The notes under the pieces: model-generated
What the model saw: only the letters and a program-made list of their open reading frames with translations
What the model was told of the DNA's origin: nothing
Databases searched by the model: none
DNA from: Nitrososphaeraceae archaeon
GTDB taxonomy: Archaea > Thermoproteota > Nitrososphaeria > Nitrososphaerales > Nitrososphaeraceae
Reading direction: 5' to 3'
Length of the DNA: 8,608 nucleotides
Assembly: GCA_025936955.1 (NCBI GenBank)
Contig: JAICSL010000052.1
Coordinates: 1 to 8,608, forward strand
Shown: positions 1 to 5,418 of the stretch, one piece after another
Layout: the number at the start of each line of letters is the position of its first letter
Numbering within the stretch: position 1 is the first letter of the stretch
Program-made: the position numbers and the translations under genes

Positions 1-99
1 CCTAATGCCAATGTACGTCAAATTCTTGGCCGACCTGGTGAGATTTGGGGGGCGGAGTCAGGAGTAGATAGGCTCGTCGTAGTTAGAACCGGCGATTGA
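1..99 (+). CDS. C-terminal end of an unrecognised protein (5'-truncated by window)
   Basis: Frame 1 is open from the first base to a TGA at 97-99 and encodes the last 32 residues of a protein whose start lies before the window. The fragment ends in GVDRLVVVRTGD and contains GRPGEIWGAESG, a glycine- and charge-rich stretch that reads like a folded globular domain. I do not recognise the family. The segment is about 52% GC, clearly richer than the roughly one-third GC DNA that follows, and the change coincides with the stop codon, which supports coding. No terminator hairpin is visible after the stop. The call as coding is fairly safe; function is unknown. Confidence 0.6.
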   Translation, partial: PNANVRQILGRPGEIWGAESGVDRLVVVRTGD

Positions 100-850
100 T
101 TTAAAGGGATAAAAACAATGGACATGTTACTACCTGTGGTCTCCATCTTGTCTCCAAAATCCTTGGAATAACGAGCAAATAATCAATAAAAGTCTTTTGA
201 AAAGAAATCGCGATAAATGTAACTTTTATTGTGGTAATCATATCAATAAAAATTATATGGTCCGCACAAAAGCATGAGCCTAACACAATTAATTGAATAT
301 TGTTCAATATTATAAGTAACATTACCCCGTTTAGAATCAACTAAATAATCTCTGCCATAGGTCTTTTGATAGATGGTTTAGGTCGCTATCATTTATCTGT
401 GTTCTACACGTATGCTGATTTTAGGTACAGCCACGAAACTCTCCTATGCTTTTAAAGACAGTTTATCATCTTCTCATTTTTTTGTGGGAGTAATCATTCA
501 AATTGTATATTTATAAATTCGGAAATTAGAGGAGACTTTATGATATAACGGGATTATAGTAGCGAACTTGACTTTGAAGTTCACAGCATTCAATTAGTAT
601 ATGCTTATATTTTGAGGAAAATCTCCCAGATTGGATAAGGTAGAAATGCTGCAATATATTTGCGACTACGTTTTGGGTATTTGTCTTCACATTTAGAGAA
701 GGACAATTTTTTATTCCTTAGTTTTTTTTGATAATATCAATTAAATTTTCTAATCATTCTCTAACAATCTTGACATTATGAGTAAATTTTCAATGCATTT
801 GACAATGACAACATTTGCTGATATGTATCTAATTTCAAGGTTATACTTCT

Positions 851-858
851 TTTATATA
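851..858 (+). promoter_or_regulatory. TATA box of an orphan promoter
   Basis: TTTATATA at 851-858, followed by AAAG, is close to the ideal archaeal TATA element. Transcription would start near 881. The first downstream ATG, at 895, opens a 26-codon frame (MILTRSGNLYHQ..., stop at 973-975). A GTG in the same frame lies at 889. Short complementary segments (GGTAA at 914-918 against TTACC at 921-925 and again near 933) could fold in the transcript. The product may be a small RNA, a short peptide, or a very long leader for the gene at 1180, although that gene has its own TATA box. Confidence 0.4.
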
Positions 859-1151
859 AAAGAGGTCACGATATGTTGATGAAACAACGTGAGTATGATC
901 TTGACGCGGTCGGGTAATCTTTACCATCAAAGTTACCGGATGTATTTTAGTCCAATTACCAAGTTCATTATTTAAAACAAGATCCAGTAATAATTATGTG
1001 GCTGCATATATGGGATAGTGATAACTTTGTGGAAAGGTTTTGGCATCTCGAATATTGCAGTTGTTATTGTCTCGCATTAATTGATGTTGAACTATCCACT
1101 ACATCCTAAAGAAATAACTAATCTAGACGATATGTAATTTATTTCTACAAC

Positions 1152-1161
1152 TTAAAATAAT
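1152..1161 (+). promoter_or_regulatory. TATA box of the BtuF-like gene
   Basis: TTAAAATAAT is centred about 24 nt before the GTG at 1180. That is the spacing at which archaeal RNA polymerase would begin at or just before the start codon. This predicts a leaderless mRNA and supports the GTG start. Confidence 0.45.
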
Positions 1162-1179
1162 CTATTATCATTACATTAT

Positions 1180-2157
1180 GTGTTGTCTTCAGTTAGGATA
1201 GTGTCGTTCTTACCTAGTTCTACAGAAATACTTTATAGTATTGGTGCAGGCAGTCAAATAGTAGGTGTAACGCATGAGTGTATTTTCCCAGATGATGCAA
1301 ATACAAAACCAAGAGTAATAAATTCCTCCTTTGATTCTACTAAAATGAATAGTAGAGAAATTGATGAAAAAATTGCAGATCTAATGCAATCTGGCTCAGA
1401 CATATATACAATAAACGATGAGAAATTAAGAAAAGCAAAACCGGATCTTATTATTTCTCAAGGTGTATGTGAAGTATGTGCTCCATTTACTAAGGAAATA
1501 GATCGTGCTACTAGCATATTGGGTTACAAACCAGATATCCTCGTACTTGATCCTCATGATTTAGATGATATCTTGGTAAGTATAATGGATATAGCAGAGC
1601 GGGTTGAGAGAGTGACACAAGGACGTAAACTAGTAGTAGCATTACAACAGCGTATTGACAATGTAAGGATGAGAGTCGGACCACGAACAAATAGAAGTGG
1701 GAGTATCTTTCATAATAAAAAAGATAGCAATAACCCAAGAGTAGTTTGCATCGAATGGATAAACCCACTATTCACTGCTGGTCATTGGGTTCCACAAATG
1801 GTAGAGTATGCAGGTGGGATTAATGGCCTGTCTTCACACGGGCAGCCTTCGCGCCGTATCGATAATATTGATGTAGTTATGAAATTTGATCCAGATAAAA
1901 TAGTTTTAATGCCTTGTGGTTTTGATATTGATAGAACACTAAGAGAAGCAAAGACTGTAGAAAGCGATGAAAAATGGAAATCATTGCGCGCCGTTAAAAA
2001 TAATGAAGTCTATGCAGTTAATGCACGATCATATTTTAGTAAATCGGGTCCTAGAACGATCACTGGGCTAGAAGTAATAGCAAAGATAATTAACCCTAGA
2101 GCATTTGAAGATATTAAAGTGCCCGCTGATTCATTTACAAAGCTACGGTTGTTATAG
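1180..2157 (+). CDS. BtuF/TroA-like cobalamin-type binding protein, cytoplasmic form
   Basis: 325 residues of the class III periplasmic-binding-protein fold (COG0614, usually annotated cobalamin-binding protein). The N-terminal lobe opens with VRIVSFLPSSTEILYSIGAG (5-24), then GVTHEC (29-34) and the paired cysteines of GVCEVC (95-100). A long helix around 125-160 links the lobes. The C-terminal lobe has VVCIEWINPLFTAGHWVPQM (188-207), the AGG of 211-213 and MPCGFD (244-249). These Cys/His/Trp motifs are typical of the family and probably line the ligand site. There is no signal peptide or lipobox, so unlike true BtuF it should stay in the cytoplasm; no permease or ATPase gene is adjacent. Residues 166-185 form a polar insert. 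The start is GTG: the overlapping ATG at 1178 is out of frame and meets a stop at once. TTG at 1183 is an alternative start. Ligand specificity is inferred from family annotation only. Confidence 0.85.
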   Translation: MLSSVRIVSFLPSSTEILYSIGAGSQIVGVTHECIFPDDANTKPRVINSSFDSTKMNSREIDEKIADLMQSGSDIYTINDEKLRKAKPDLIISQGVCEVCAPFTKEIDRATSILGYKPDILVLDPHDLDDILVSIMDIAERVERVTQGRKLVVALQQRIDNVRMRVGPRTNRSGSIFHNKKDSNNPRVVCIEWINPLFTAGHWVPQMVEYAGGINGLSSHGQPSRRIDNIDVVMKFDPDKIVLMPCGFDIDRTLREAKTVESDEKWKSLRAVKNNEVYAVNARSYFSKSGPRTITGLEVIAKIINPRAFEDIKVPADSFTKLRLL

Positions 2158-2169
2158 TACGCTAAAAAA

Positions 2170-2217
2170 TAGTATGAAAGTGTATAATATTTCCTGAATT
2201 ATTTCCCTATCATACTA
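2170..2217 (+). terminator. Inverted repeat downstream of the BtuF-like gene
   Basis: TAGTATGA at 2170-2177 and TCATACTA at 2210-2217 are perfect 8-bp reverse complements with a 32-nt AT-rich spacer. They begin 13 nt after the stop codon at 2157. The position suggests a 3'-end stem that could aid termination or protect the transcript. There is no strong T tract after it, so termination is not certain. Confidence 0.35.
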
Positions 2218-2339
2218 CAAGTTTTGTAACCCGACACGACTAATTTGAAATTTGTTGTATTATAGAATTTGGAGTTATTAATATAGCGAATTTAATGATT
2301 TTTTTATTTGTATTGCTGCCCAACGCATGGTTTGTTGAT

Positions 2340-2355
2340 CTTATCAATTGATAAG
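2340..2355. promoter_or_regulatory. 16-bp perfect palindrome upstream of the 50-residue secreted protein gene
   Basis: CTTATCAATTGATAAG is a perfect palindrome with no central gap. It lies about 50 bp upstream of the TATA box at 2405-2414, where archaeal activators or repressors commonly bind. A looser partial copy (AATTGAT followed by TGATC) lies just downstream at 2364-2375. No regulator gene is adjacent, so the binding factor is unknown. Confidence 0.4.
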
Positions 2356-2404
2356 TTAGTTGTAATTGATTGATCTAAGCAAGCTAGCGGAAACCGAATA
2401 AGAA

Positions 2405-2414
2405 AATATATTTA
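2405..2414 (+). promoter_or_regulatory. TATA box of the 50-residue secreted protein gene
   Basis: AATATATTTA is centred about 43 nt before the ATG at 2453. It predicts transcription from about 2436 and a leader of roughly 17 nt. Confidence 0.45.
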
Positions 2415-2452
2415 ACAAAAGCACCATTCTAAGTTCTAGATTAACAGGTAAG

Positions 2453-2605
2453 ATGGCTAACCTATCTATGATTGTTGTTATAGCGGCAATATCTCTCGTT
2501 GCAGGCATATTAGTGACTGGAGTATTCGCAGATGCTGGTCTTATTACCCAAATTAATAATAGGCTAAAAGCAGCCCCTATTCACTCTGTTATTAACTTCC
2601 AATAA
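2453..2605 (+). CDS. Small secreted or membrane-anchored peptide, 50 residues
   Basis: ATG at 2453 to TAA at 2603-2605. The protein begins MANLSMIVVIAAISLVAGIL, a continuous hydrophobic segment from residue 6 to about 25, followed by VFADAG. That is a plausible signal-peptidase site after Ala26. The remaining 24 residues (AGLITQINNRLKAAPIHSVI...) form a short, mildly basic tail. It could be exported and cleaved or remain as a single-pass membrane peptide. A TATA box at 2405-2414 and a 16-bp palindrome at 2340-2355 lie upstream, and the next gene downstream is convergent, so it is monocistronic. I do not recognise a family. The clear hydrophobic-core-plus-AxA architecture makes a real gene more likely than a chance frame. 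Confidence 0.6.
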   Translation: MANLSMIVVIAAISLVAGILVTGVFADAGLITQINNRLKAAPIHSVINFQ

Positions 2606-3119
2606 AACAACATTTAGTCGTACAAAGGGCTTGCCTTAGCGCCTGCTGAGCTAAACCATTCCTCACCCAACCTTTTCATCAGCCGATATATTCATCCAGC
2701 TGCCTGCATTTCTAATTAAGACTATCTCTCATGTTTTCAATTCCATTCTGGTGTTAGCTAAACCTATCATGAGCCGAAGTTACAGCCTCAAAAAGAACAG
2801 CAACCGTTACGGTACTATAGATGATTAGATCGGAACAGGTTAAGTGGATAGACTAATGGGAAACTTGCTCCTTTCGGGTAACTTCTGGCCTGTCTCGAGT
2901 CTGCGTATGAATTTATGGGATAATATATAATGCAAAGTTATAGAAGGAATAGAAGTAAAATACCGGTAATTATATGAGCTTCATATCTTGACGAATGCTG
3001 AGTTAAATTCCATAATGCTTGAATTTCAGGGTTTAATAAAAATAAAAGATGTGGTAGATTAAAATAATATCTTTTTATTTTCTACACTACCTGTATTGTC
3101 ACATTGCCGCCTATTCTAT
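2606..3119. other. Convergent spacer with a GC-richer block, no intact gene
   Basis: Between the 3' ends of two convergent genes. About 2630-2900 is visibly richer in G+C than the flanks. On the plus strand one frame stays open from about 2656 to 2825 (it includes ATG 2769, MSRSYSLKKNSNRYGTIDD) and the same frame continues after two stops with ATG 2856 (MGNLLLSGNFWPVSSL). No family is recognised. It may be a decayed gene or a structured RNA; see the minus-strand TATA box at 2921-2930. The A-rich stretch at about 3036-3065 gives T runs on the minus strand and could end the secreted-protein transcript. Confidence 0.5.
2921..2930 (-). promoter_or_regulatory. TATA-like element reading into the GC-richer block (minus strand)
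   Basis: TTATATATTA on the minus strand would place a start near 2899, exactly where the sequence becomes GC-richer. No minus-strand frame longer than about 20 codons follows, so if it is active the product would be non-coding RNA. It could equally be a chance AT run. Confidence 0.25.
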
Positions 3120-3359
3120 CTAATAGCCATTACCACCGGTAGTGCCTGTAGTGCTAGGACTAACCACTCCTGAGCCTCCAGTCGTTGAGTTGCTACTAGT
3201 CTGATTACCACCAGTGCTGTTGGTTTGGTTAGCACTAGAGCTGTTGGTTTGGTTGGCCTGTGCTAATGCTGCTTGTTGGCCAAAGCCAATAGCAAATACA
3301 GACCCAATAACTATTGATGAGATGACTACTGCATATAGTGTTGTGGTTTTTTTGAACAT
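3120..3359 (-). CDS. Secreted, N-glycosylation-sequon-rich small protein
   Basis: 79 residues from an ATG at 3357-3359 (minus strand). The N-terminus is a typical Sec signal: MFKK, a hydrophobic core at residues 8-24, and cleavage likely after ALAQA at 31-35. The mature part (36-79) is almost only Asn, Gln, Ser, Thr and Gly. It holds six N-X-S/T sequons within 24 residues (N36, N39, N44, N47, N52, N57) followed by a Gly/Ser/Thr tail ending GGNGY. Archaea glycosylate Asn in this motif, so the mature peptide is probably a heavily glycosylated flexible cell-surface or secreted chain, not an enzyme. Part of it arose by duplication: a 15-bp direct repeat is visible at DNA level. It is divergent from the VOC gene across a 245-bp spacer. 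A TATA box on the minus strand at 3385-3392 predicts an almost leaderless mRNA. Confidence 0.75.
   Translation of the reverse strand: MFKKTTTLYAVVISSIVIGSVFAIGFGQQAALAQANQTNSSSANQTNSTGGNQTSSNSTTGGSGVVSPSTTGTTGGNGY
3216..3254 (-). repeat. 15-bp direct repeat inside the sequon-rich gene
   Basis: GCTGTTGGTTTGGTT (plus-strand sense) occurs at 3216-3230 and exactly again at 3240-3254, 24 bp apart, an in-frame spacing of eight codons. It encodes the repeated Asn-Gln-Thr-Asn-Ser unit, so the sequon tract expanded by in-frame duplication. Confidence 0.8.
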
Positions 3360-3384
3360 TGAGTAAAATATTAAATCTTATCGC

Positions 3385-3392
3385 ATTTATAG
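3385..3392 (-). promoter_or_regulatory. TATA box of the sequon-rich secreted protein gene
   Basis: CTATAAAT on the minus strand is centred about 29 nt upstream of the ATG at 3359, placing the start of transcription within a few nucleotides of the start codon. Confidence 0.5.
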
Positions 3393-3406
3393 CTTTTTAT
3401 TTTAAA

Positions 3407-3429
3407 CTCCAATACTATAATTTTTGGAG
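3407..3429. promoter_or_regulatory. Inverted repeat in the divergent promoter region
   Basis: CTCCAA at 3407-3412 and TTGGAG at 3424-3429 form a perfect 6-bp dyad with an 11-nt centre. It sits about 15-40 bp upstream of the minus-strand TATA box, a place where a regulator of the secreted-protein gene could bind. Function is inferred from position only. Confidence 0.25.
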
Positions 3430-3513
3430 CTCTTAATGATGTTGGATTCTCTGCTAATTGTTTGATAATTCATATCGGGAATACTTATCATATATCTCTA
3501 ATAAATAGAATAT

Positions 3514-3552
3514 AATTAGTTAACAGATAATTTATCAAAAGATGAACTAATT
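3514..3552. promoter_or_regulatory. Nested dyads upstream of the VOC gene
   Basis: AATTAGTT (3514-3521) and AACTAATT (3545-3552) are perfect 8-bp reverse complements. Nearly concentric inside them is GATAATTTATC (3526-3536), an odd-centred perfect palindrome. The block ends about 12 bp before the probable TATA element (TTTTATTA near 3564-3571) of the VOC gene. It could be an operator; AT richness makes some dyads expected by chance. Confidence 0.35.
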
Positions 3553-3604
3553 TGAATTATTGATTTTATTATCTCACAATTAGGTTCCAGTATTGAATTA
3601 ATAA

Positions 3605-4015
3605 TTGCCTACGATAGTTCATTTTGAGATACCTGCTGATGACATTGACAGAGCAAAGAAATTCTATAATGATCTCTTTGGCTGGAAAATAGAAAAATTG
3701 ACTGGTACAGACAAGGGTCAGCTAAAATCAGCGGCAACAGATCAACCAATTGAATATTGGATAATAACAACAAAAGATGATAAAGGAAACAAAGCGTTAG
3801 GTGGCGGCTTAATGAAAAGACAAATGCCAGACCACCATTTAATTAATTATATAGGTGTAGAATCACTAGATGAATACACACCTAAAGTAGAGAAGCTCGG
3901 AGGTAAGGTTCTTGTTCCAAAACATGCTGTACCAGGAATGGGTCACTTCGCTCTTTGCCATGACACAGAAAACAATGTTTTCGCTATATGGGAGTCTAAT
4001 GGGAACGCCAGGTAA
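3605..4015 (+). CDS. VOC (glyoxalase/dioxygenase-fold) family protein
   Basis: 136 residues, a normal length for a single-domain vicinal-oxygen-chelate protein of the COG3324 type. It begins PTIVHFEIPADDIDRAKKFY and continues LFGWKIEK (24-31), GGGLMKRQ (66-73), NYIGVESLDEY (81-91), KLGGKVLVPK (97-106), VPGMGHFALCHDTENN (109-124) and FAIWE (126-130). These form the two beta-alpha-beta-beta-beta modules. His6 and Glu130 lie at the usual first and last metal-ligand positions. The family covers glyoxalase-like, ring-cleavage and resistance proteins; no substrate can be assigned here. The start is TTG: an in-frame TAA lies directly before it (3602-3604), and the next in-frame Met is far inside the domain. 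It is a single gene, divergent from the secreted-protein gene, with nested dyads upstream. Confidence 0.88.
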   Translation: MPTIVHFEIPADDIDRAKKFYNDLFGWKIEKLTGTDKGQLKSAATDQPIEYWIITTKDDKGNKALGGGLMKRQMPDHHLINYIGVESLDEYTPKVEKLGGKVLVPKHAVPGMGHFALCHDTENNVFAIWESNGNAR

Positions 4016-4066
4016 GTCGCATATAACAGCCCAGTTAACAATTAAGTAGAAAAGATGAGAGAATGG

Positions 4067-4162
4067 TCAAATGCATTTAACTAAACTCATAGCATTAGCT
4101 CTCCACTTTATTTGGTTCCCATCATGAAGATATCCAATATCAACCAGGGATGTTGTTGCCAT
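4067..4162 (-). CDS. Possible 31-residue peptide with a ribosome-binding site
   Basis: ATG at 4160-4162 on the minus strand, TGA at 4067-4069, encoding MATTSLVDIGYLHDGNQIKW and eleven more residues. An AGGAGTGA element, close to the archaeal Shine-Dalgarno consensus, ends 9 nt before the ATG; that is ideal spacing and unusual in this otherwise leaderless window. A weak TATA-like run (ATAAGATAA) lies about 45 nt upstream. The sequence is mixed and not low-complexity, but no family is recognised and there is no hydrophobic segment. The two tiny plus-strand frames overlapping it look less protein-like. Confidence 0.3.
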   Translation of the reverse strand: MATTSLVDIGYLHDGNQIKWRANAMSLVKCI

Positions 4163-4614
4163 TTATCTACTTCACTCCTGTTCTTCTTCAGATTTGTCTT
4201 ATTATCTTATTTCTTCTGAAGTTTAAAATTCAAAATTCAAAATAAATCATATATTGCTTTTTGATTACTCTGCATATAGCATCATTTGGGTCATATAGTT
4301 AACTACTTTATTGTGTAGAGAAGATTTTTGCATTACAAGATCGTCTCTTAGCATTTTTTGACCAGCTTATCATATTACCATTCTATTATATTATATTCTC
4401 CAGTTTGAAATTTGAGATTTCTTTGTAAGCACAATCGATAATATTAAAAAGATAATTCATATACATCCGCATTATCTGAGGTGATGCAAGAGCAGCAGAG
4501 ACTATTTGAAAATAAGCTTCAGTGATCATAAACAAAAAATACTGTAATTGAAGAATCAACAATTAAGGAAAGTAATGATCCTAGGCTATCTCTTTACAAT
4601 AAATAATCAGATCT

Positions 4615-4621
4615 TTTATAT
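4615..4621 (+). promoter_or_regulatory. TATA box of the 59-residue gene, deciding its start
   Basis: TTTATAT is centred 26 nt before the ATG at 4644. This predicts a leaderless mRNA starting at that ATG, and it rules against the longer in-frame starts at 4548, 4575 and 4620, which lie upstream of or inside the promoter. Confidence 0.6.
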
Positions 4622-4643
4622 GATATTCACATTATATTCGCAT

Positions 4644-4823
4644 ATGGGTCATAGTAGTGAGGAAAAAACTGCTTCATGGTGTATGATATCGATGGATGGC
4701 TCGAAAATTAAAGTAAAAATCAAACACATTGGCAGAGGAAAATTCAAAGTTGTTAATGATGAAAGAGAAGGAAAATATTCAGACAGCATTGTAGATGCTT
4801 CAGATGTGATACATTGTCTATAA
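4644..4823 (+). CDS. Small basic conserved-type protein, 59 residues
   Basis: The frame is open from TTG 4548, but I choose ATG 4644 because the TATA box at 4615-4621 lies 26 nt before it and the extra N-terminus would be translated from promoter DNA. The protein runs MGHSSEEKTASWCMISMDGS, then KIKVKIKHIGRGKFKVVNDE (21-40), then a more acidic end DSIVDASDVIHCL (47-59). The alternating basic/hydrophobic pattern suggests a small beta-rich fold of SH3-like size, which might bind nucleic acid; that is inference. It resembles short uncharacterised thaumarchaeal proteins as I remember them, without a named family. Cys13 and Cys58 are too few for a zinc site. A T run at about 4866-4871 downstream could end the transcript. 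Confidence 0.75.
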   Translation: MGHSSEEKTASWCMISMDGSKIKVKIKHIGRGKFKVVNDEREGKYSDSIVDASDVIHCL

Positions 4824-4981
4824 TAGAAGTTTCACCGCAGGAAGACCAAAAGATCATTCATTTAGTTTTTTACCGGACTTGAACAGATTCGGGCTTATCG
4901 ATTTAATTTGGCAAGGATCTAGTCTAATGTACTGTTTCATCAGGTTAAATTTATAAAAATTAGATTATTTTATTTACGCAT

Positions 4982-4989
4982 TGTATATC
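4982..4989 (+). promoter_or_regulatory. TATA box of the zinc-ribbon gene
   Basis: TGTATATC is centred about 30 nt before the ATG at 5016, predicting a start near 5012 and a nearly leaderless transcript. Confidence 0.45.
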
Positions 4990-5015
4990 TCTATGCAAGG
5001 TGTTATTAAAAGAAA

Positions 5016-5249
5016 ATGAAAAAAAATGAAAGGAGTGATATATTTGGACAAGGAAAACATAATAAACTGCTAAAAGTGCGCTGCCCATTTTGCAAACATA
5101 CGTTTACACCAGAAACTATTCAGATTATTGGAATTAGAGAGGAGCAGGCTAATTTTGTAATATTGATATGTCCTAATGCAAGATGCAGAACAATACTTGA
5201 AATTATACCTCAATACTCAGTGGGCACAACCAAACCAAACGACAAATGA
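5016..5249 (+). CDS. Zinc-ribbon protein, 77 residues
   Basis: ATG at 5016, TGA at 5247-5249. After a basic N-terminus (MKKNERSDIFGQGKHNKLLK), the sequence VRCPFCKHTFTPETIQI gives the first knuckle (Cys23, Cys26). A beta-rich stretch, FVILICPNARCRTILEI, supplies the second pair (Cys52, Cys57). Four cysteines as CxxC and CxxxxC about 25 residues apart fit a single zinc-ribbon domain. The second pair is one residue wider than the classic CxxC or CxxxC spacing. Such small archaeal ribbons often bind nucleic acid or a protein partner, but no specific role is visible. It is a single gene; the region downstream carries hairpins and a T8 run at 5382-5389 that may end its transcript. Confidence 0.8.
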   Translation: MKKNERSDIFGQGKHNKLLKVRCPFCKHTFTPETIQIIGIREEQANFVILICPNARCRTILEIIPQYSVGTTKPNDK

Positions 5250-5352
5250 AGAGGCTCCACGAGTAAGAATACATTAATCCTTATGATTCATCTTGGATTC
5301 CATGGTGATAGATGAAAATATCGGAGAACCTGGAATAAGATATTCCATAAAA

Positions 5353-5389
5353 AAACATTAACCTAAATGTTTATTCTAGAATTTTTTTT
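5353..5389 (+). terminator. Hairpin, palindrome and T8 run
   Basis: AAACATT (5353-5359) and AATGTTT (5366-5372) form a 7-bp stem with a 6-nt loop. The 10-bp palindrome ATTCTAGAAT (5373-5382) follows, and eight T residues at 5382-5389. Archaeal polymerase stops at T runs, so this may terminate the zinc-ribbon transcript. The same dyad may also be a regulator site for the promoter just downstream. Confidence 0.4.
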
Positions 5390-5398
5390 ATATATAAT
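5387..5398 (+). promoter_or_regulatory. Strong TATA box of an orphan promoter
   Basis: TTTATATATAAT, one of the best TATA elements in the window, predicts a start near 5419. No start codon with a frame longer than six codons follows until the P450, which has its own TATA box 325 nt further on. The product is therefore a small RNA or a long alternative leader. Confidence 0.5.
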
Positions 5399-5402
5399 CG
5401 TT

Positions 5403-5418
5403 ATGTTTGACCAAACAT
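5403..5418. promoter_or_regulatory. 16-bp operator-like dyad between TATA box and predicted start site
   Basis: ATGTTTG (5403-5409), AC, CAAACAT (5412-5418) is a perfect 7-bp dyad with a 2-nt centre. It occupies the interval between the TATA box and the expected start at about 5419, the classic place for a steric repressor in archaea. Its half-site ATGTTT/AAACAT is shared with the dyad at 5353-5372 on the other side of the TATA box. Confidence 0.45.

Larger units (their letters stand above)
100..1179. other. 1.08-kb spacer without a convincing gene
   Basis: AT-rich DNA between the truncated gene and the BtuF-like gene. I read both strands. Open frames of up to 34 codons on the plus strand (for example 412-516 and 778-879) and 79 codons on the minus strand (101-340) exist, but they have low-complexity hydrophobic content and no well-placed TATA box, so chance explains them. 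Visible structure: a perfect 7-bp dyad with a 2-nt centre at 296-311, a 6-bp hairpin at 564-582, and a strong TATA box at 851-858 listed separately. No tRNA, riboswitch or repeat array was seen. Confidence 0.6.
4016..4643. other. Spacer between the VOC and 59-residue genes, only doubtful short frames
   Basis: AT-rich. Short frames exist on both strands. Minus strand: 4386-4529 (47 residues, MITEAYFQIVSAALASPQIM...), 4265-4354 (29 residues, MLRDDLVMQKSS...) and 4067-4162 (listed separately). Plus strand: 4071-4127 and 4124-4219 overlap by four bases (ATGA). None matches a family I know. Frames of this size are expected by chance in DNA of this composition. A short AAAATTC direct repeat lies near 4225-4243. 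Confidence 0.5.

Noticed and set aside
101..340. 79-codon minus-strand frame
   Set aside because: Low-complexity Ile/Leu/Phe content, no well-placed TATA box, no recognisable domain; it reads like translated AT-rich spacer.
412..516. 34-codon plus-strand frame MLILGTATKLSYAF...
   Set aside because: Size expected by chance at this AT content and no promoter at the usual distance.
870..900. TTGATGA as a C-box of a C/D sRNA
   Set aside because: The first C-box base is not a purine and no D box (CTGA) lies at a suitable distance.
841..1078. Minus-strand frame open in two pieces (MRDNNNCNIRDAKTF... and ...MVKITRPRQDHTHVV...)
   Set aside because: Separated by a stop, no family recognised, and it runs through the plus-strand TATA box at 851-858; most likely chance.
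890..1179. Cobalamin riboswitch upstream of the BtuF-like gene
   Set aside because: No B12-box-like conserved core was seen, and the gene appears leaderless, which leaves no room for a riboswitch.
1511..1768. 85-codon minus-strand frame
   Set aside because: Lies entirely antisense to the well-supported BtuF-like gene and has shadow-like composition.
4860..4900. GTTCAAGTCC on the minus strand, resembling a tRNA T-loop
   Set aside because: The flanking bases do not form a T stem, and no acceptor, D or anticodon arms can be built.
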